Source: an uncultured Clostridia bacterium (lineage in GTDB: Bacteria; Bacillota; Clostridia; TANB77; CAG-508). From it: a stretch of 64,000 nucleotides of DNA. The notes beneath the pieces were generated by a model that was given only the letters and a program-made list of their open reading frames with translations, was not told the origin of the DNA and did not search any database. Within the stretch, counting starts at the first letter, position 1; each line of letters begins with the position of its first letter. The translations under genes and the position numbers were made by a program. Shown in pieces: positions 61,333 through 64,000 of the stretch. The DNA lies in the NCBI GenBank assembly GCA_934183325.1, contig CAKPSH010000001.1, positions 62,001-126,000 of the forward strand, read 5' to 3'.

Positions 61333-62643
61333 TTATTTGCAAATATTTTCTTGAACTGTTTTTTGTATTGCTTTTATGTATGCTTCTTGATTATTTATCA
61401 TATTATTTAAATCTTTTTTGTTTATTATATATCCTAATTCTATTAAATAACTTTCTACACCTATATCTGATTGACAGTATTCGTTTTTGCCATATCTTTT
61501 GTTTCTTCCATCAACATATGCTCCTGTTGTTTTTCCTCCTACTTCTCTTATCATATATAAATATGGTGTATTTGTTGTTATTGGATATGGTTCATAGCCT
61601 GCTTTTTTTGCACTTTCATTTGATTTTTGTATTTCTTCATCTGTATATGTTCTAACATATACTCCGTTTGATACTTTATCTATACTTCTGGTTGAATATG
61701 TAGTATTTGCCATTTTTACTATGTTATCAGCAAATGCTTGTGCTATATCTAAGTTTGCATTATTTGGAGCATAGATTTCAGTACCGCTTATAGTCTTTAC
61801 ATCTAAACTATTTAAATGAATAGATAGATTATATTTTGCTTTTGATTTTCCCACTAAATTTACTCTTCCATCTTTATCATATACACTGTAAACGCTAAAT
61901 TTGCTATCTTCTGATGTATCCTCTGTTCCATCTCTTGTTAGCATTACTTTTAATCCTAATTCTTCCAATGACTTTTTTAATGCTAAACTATATTTCATTG
62001 CAAATTCCGCTTCTTTATACTTTCCATTCATAGCTCCTGGATCACTTCCTCCATGCCCTGGATCTATAGAAATATCATAAACTTCGTCTGGTAATTTTGT
62101 ATCTGTTGACTTTATTTGTATATATGGTATTTTTTCGTATTTTGAAAAAGCTATATTTATTTTTCTATTTGAATTTTGCTTTGTAATTGTATAATATTCC
62201 AAATCTTTACACTCTGATTTATTTTCAAAAGTATAGTATTTGGTTTGATTGTCCTTTGTTGTTATTTTAAGTAGCAAAACATATTTTCCCTCTGCTATTT
62301 CTTCTAAATTTATTCCTTCATTTATTAATTTATTGGATTTTATTTTTATTGAAGTACCATCTGTTTCCTGTATTACAGGATATTCCTTTTCATCTTCTTT
62401 TGATTTTCTTATTACTAAATTAGTCTTTGTAATATTATTTTTTTCTATTCCTGAAATTTTTCCTTCGATATTAAAATGTATCCCATAAATATAATATTTT
62501 TCTAAGCTAACTTTTTCTTCTTCCACATCCTCTAATATGTTATTTTCTTGTTTTACCTTTTCTTTTAGTAATATTAAAAGCAAAATTATAATAAAAATAT
62601 AAATTATAAACTTTAATCTTTGTTTTTTCTTTTTATTTTTCAT
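61333..62643 (-). CDS. N-acetylmuramoyl-L-alanine amidase (Amidase_3), membrane-anchored
   Basis: This 436-residue protein has an N-terminal membrane anchor (about 11-27). A domain of about 150 residues of unknown type precedes the catalytic Amidase_3 domain from about 188. The domain has the zinc ligands in IDPGHGGSDPGA (H197), the glutamate in YKEAEF, SIHLNS, and the catalytic ELGYI near the end. It resembles CwlD-like enzymes and cleaves the bond between muramic acid and the stem peptide. It may act in cell separation or spore cortex formation. The start has GTCAGGTAA upstream. Confidence 0.92.
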   Translation of the reverse strand: MKNKKKKQRLKFIIYIFIIILLLILLKEKVKQENNILEDVEEEKVSLEKYYIYGIHFNIEGKISGIEKNNITKTNLVIRKSKEDEKEYPVIQETDGTSIKIKSNKLINEGINLEEIAEGKYVLLLKITTKDNQTKYYTFENKSECKDLEYYTITKQNSNRKINIAFSKYEKIPYIQIKSTDTKLPDEVYDISIDPGHGGSDPGAMNGKYKEAEFAMKYSLALKKSLEELGLKVMLTRDGTEDTSEDSKFSVYSVYDKDGRVNLVGKSKAKYNLSIHLNSLDVKTISGTEIYAPNNANLDIAQAFADNIVKMANTTYSTRSIDKVSNGVYVRTYTDEEIQKSNESAKKAGYEPYPITTNTPYLYMIREVGGKTTGAYVDGRNKRYGKNEYCQSDIGVESYLIELGYIINKKDLNNMINNQEAYIKAIQKTVQENICK

Positions 62644-62672
62644 ATTTTACCTGACTTCTATATATGCAAATA

Positions 62673-64000
62673 TTATGAAATATTATTTATCTCATATTCA
62701 TATGCACATATTGTTTTTGTTCTTATATTGTATTCATCAATTCTTATATTTACTCTAAATAATTTTTGTCTTTTTAATTCTAGTTTTAGTTTATTCATAT
62801 CTAAAAGCACTTCGTCTGATACATTCATTCCTAGTGGTAAAGTTTTGTTTAAATTATCATAGTAAATTATATTTGATAATCCTACTGCTGGTGTATTTGA
62901 GTTCAAATATATTGAGTACAAACTTATTCTGCTTTCTTCTTTCATTTTGTTTAGTGCTTTTTCTGGATTGATATCAAATATTTCGTATTCTTTTGTGTTT
63001 AATAAATCATTTGAAGCTTGATATACTTTTATTTTCATGCCTAATGTATCTTTGCTAAATATTTTTTCCAATGTATTTAACATTCCATGTAGTTTTGAAA
63101 CAAAGCTTATTGTATCTGTTTCTTTATTTATATCTAGGATTCTGTATTCGTCTTTTTCTCTTTCTCTGTGTTTTTTATTTCCTAATATATCAATTCTAGT
63201 TTTATCTTCAACTGAATTTCCAAATATATCGTATTCATCTGTTCCAAATAATAGTTCTAAACTGCGTAAATCGTTTTTTATTTCTTCTAATTCTGAACTA
63301 AAATTATATTGTTTGTTTATTTTTATTGCATTTATTGCATTTAATAATTTACTTATTGTTAGATATATACAGTCTGTTTCTTCTTTTGTTAATATTTTTC
63401 TTTGCAATTCATCTATTTTTATTCCTATTTCTTCTTTATCCTCTACATAGTCGAAATATCTGTCTCCTTCAATTTCTGTTTCTTCTTTTTTCTCTTCTAT
63501 ATATCCTGTTTCTAGTGCTAATTGATTATCTTTATTGGCAAATTTCCAGAATTCGAATATGCTTTTTTTGTGATTATCTATTTCTTCTATGTATTTTGTA
63601 GCATTTTTTATTTTTGCTTTTAATTGATTGTTTTTTATTTCTAATGCTCTTTTATCCATTCTTATGTTTTTTACATTTGTTAATACTTGATTTAATTCTT
63701 TACATACATTGATTAAATCTTCTATTGTATAGAAATCTCTTTCATATTCTTGTTTTTTATCTTCTTCATCTATTTCTATTTTTGCTTCTGTTGTTTCTGT
63801 TTTTGCGATTTCTTGTTTTAATTTTCCCTTAAAGAAATATCTTACTCTACCAAAAAATGTTTTTCTGCATTCTAGGTATGTTGCTACTTGATTTTGCTTT
63901 AATAAGTATTCTTTTTCGCTTTCTTCTTCTACTTTTTTTAAATTATTTAATACATTTGTTAGTATTTTTTCTTCTTTTTTTATTATTCTTAGTGTTTCGC
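62673..64000 (-). CDS. long coiled-coil protein of unknown function, 5' end outside window
   Basis: The frame ends at 62673 and stays open to the right edge, giving at least 441 residues. The methionine at 63657-63659 is therefore internal, not the start. The visible N-terminal part is Glu/Lys-rich and helical (KKEEKILTNVLNNLKKVEEE), then FFGRVRYFFKGKLKQE and more charged helices. The C-terminal half looks folded (EYEIFDINPEKALNKMKEES, SLYSIYLNSNTPAVGLSNII). No family is recognised. It starts upstream of the amidase in the same orientation and ends 29 bases before it, so the two may be co-transcribed. Confidence 0.7.
   Translation of the reverse strand, partial: ETLRIIKKEEKILTNVLNNLKKVEEESEKEYLLKQNQVATYLECRKTFFGRVRYFFKGKLKQEIAKTETTEAKIEIDEEDKKQEYERDFYTIEDLINVCKELNQVLTNVKNIRMDKRALEIKNNQLKAKIKNATKYIEEIDNHKKSIFEFWKFANKDNQLALETGYIEEKKEETEIEGDRYFDYVEDKEEIGIKIDELQRKILTKEETDCIYLTISKLLNAINAIKINKQYNFSSELEEIKNDLRSLELLFGTDEYDIFGNSVEDKTRIDILGNKKHREREKDEYRILDINKETDTISFVSKLHGMLNTLEKIFSKDTLGMKIKVYQASNDLLNTKEYEIFDINPEKALNKMKEESRISLYSIYLNSNTPAVGLSNIIYYDNLNKTLPLGMNVSDEVLLDMNKLKLELKRQKLFRVNIRIDEYNIRTKTICAYEYEINNIS

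Overview
The window looks like a chromosomal segment of a low-G+C, spore-forming, Gram-positive anaerobe of the Clostridia type, probably a gut or uncultured lineage. The evidence is a very A/T-rich sequence with strong AGGAGG-type ribosome binding sites, Firmicutes sporulation families (YtfJ/GerW, a DUF2953 YtfI-like protein, YtxC), a sortase with a cell-wall-anchored substrate, and a CpsB/C/D phosphoregulatory module. I cannot name a genus. Almost every gene lies on the minus strand; the plus-strand exceptions are dapB, one tRNA, a small orphan gene, the DUF4912-GH57 pair and ytxC.

Region by region. 1-1500: the tail of an unknown gene, dapB, then two tandem 156-bp copies of a strongly palindromic element of unknown nature. 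1.5-15.5 kb: housekeeping genes on the minus strand (murI-rdgB, SNF2 helicase, a class A PBP, cysS, a DUF1189 membrane protein, ftsH, recX, scpA without an adjacent scpB, DUF2953, ytfJ). 15.7 kb: tRNA-Glu(CTC). 15.8-20.8 kb: a hypothetical membrane protein and a response regulator - histidine kinase - processive glycosyltransferase operon. 20.8-27.1 kb: hemW, a catalytic-domain-only aspartokinase, def, priA (apparently leaderless), mntP and a Bax-inhibitor-1 family protein. 27.2-29.5 kb: a convergent pair of unknown genes sharing a C-terminal motif and a coiled-coil protein. 29.6-37.3 kb: AMP-dependent acyl-CoA ligase, DUF4912 protein plus GH57 branching enzyme, an RNHCP zinc protein, a TGS-uridine-kinase fusion and ytxC. 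37.3-39.1 kb: an AAA-ATPase-like/nuclease gene.

39.2-59.6 kb is a cell-surface polysaccharide locus read on the minus strand. Starting upstream it holds a second CpsD-like kinase, a sortase substrate, its sortase and a membrane protein, then a PglF-type dehydratase, an inserted DUF4143 ATPase with its own palindrome-embedded promoter, a PglE-type aminotransferase, a PglC-type phosphoglycosyl transferase and a PglD-type acetyltransferase. Together the Pgl-type genes predict a lipid-linked diacetylated 2,4-diamino sugar (bacillosamine-type) as first sugar. Four glycosyltransferases (GT4, GT4, GT8, GT4), a Wzy polymerase, a pyruvyltransferase, a GT2 and a Wzx flippase would extend, decorate and export the repeat unit. 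CpsC-CpsD-CpsB, with their own promoter, would control chain length and assembly.

59.7-64 kb: dinD with a LexA-box-like site, a cysteine-rich CBS-domain protein, a cell-wall amidase and the 3' part of a long coiled-coil gene that runs off the right edge. I found no rRNA, CRISPR array, transposase or prophage.
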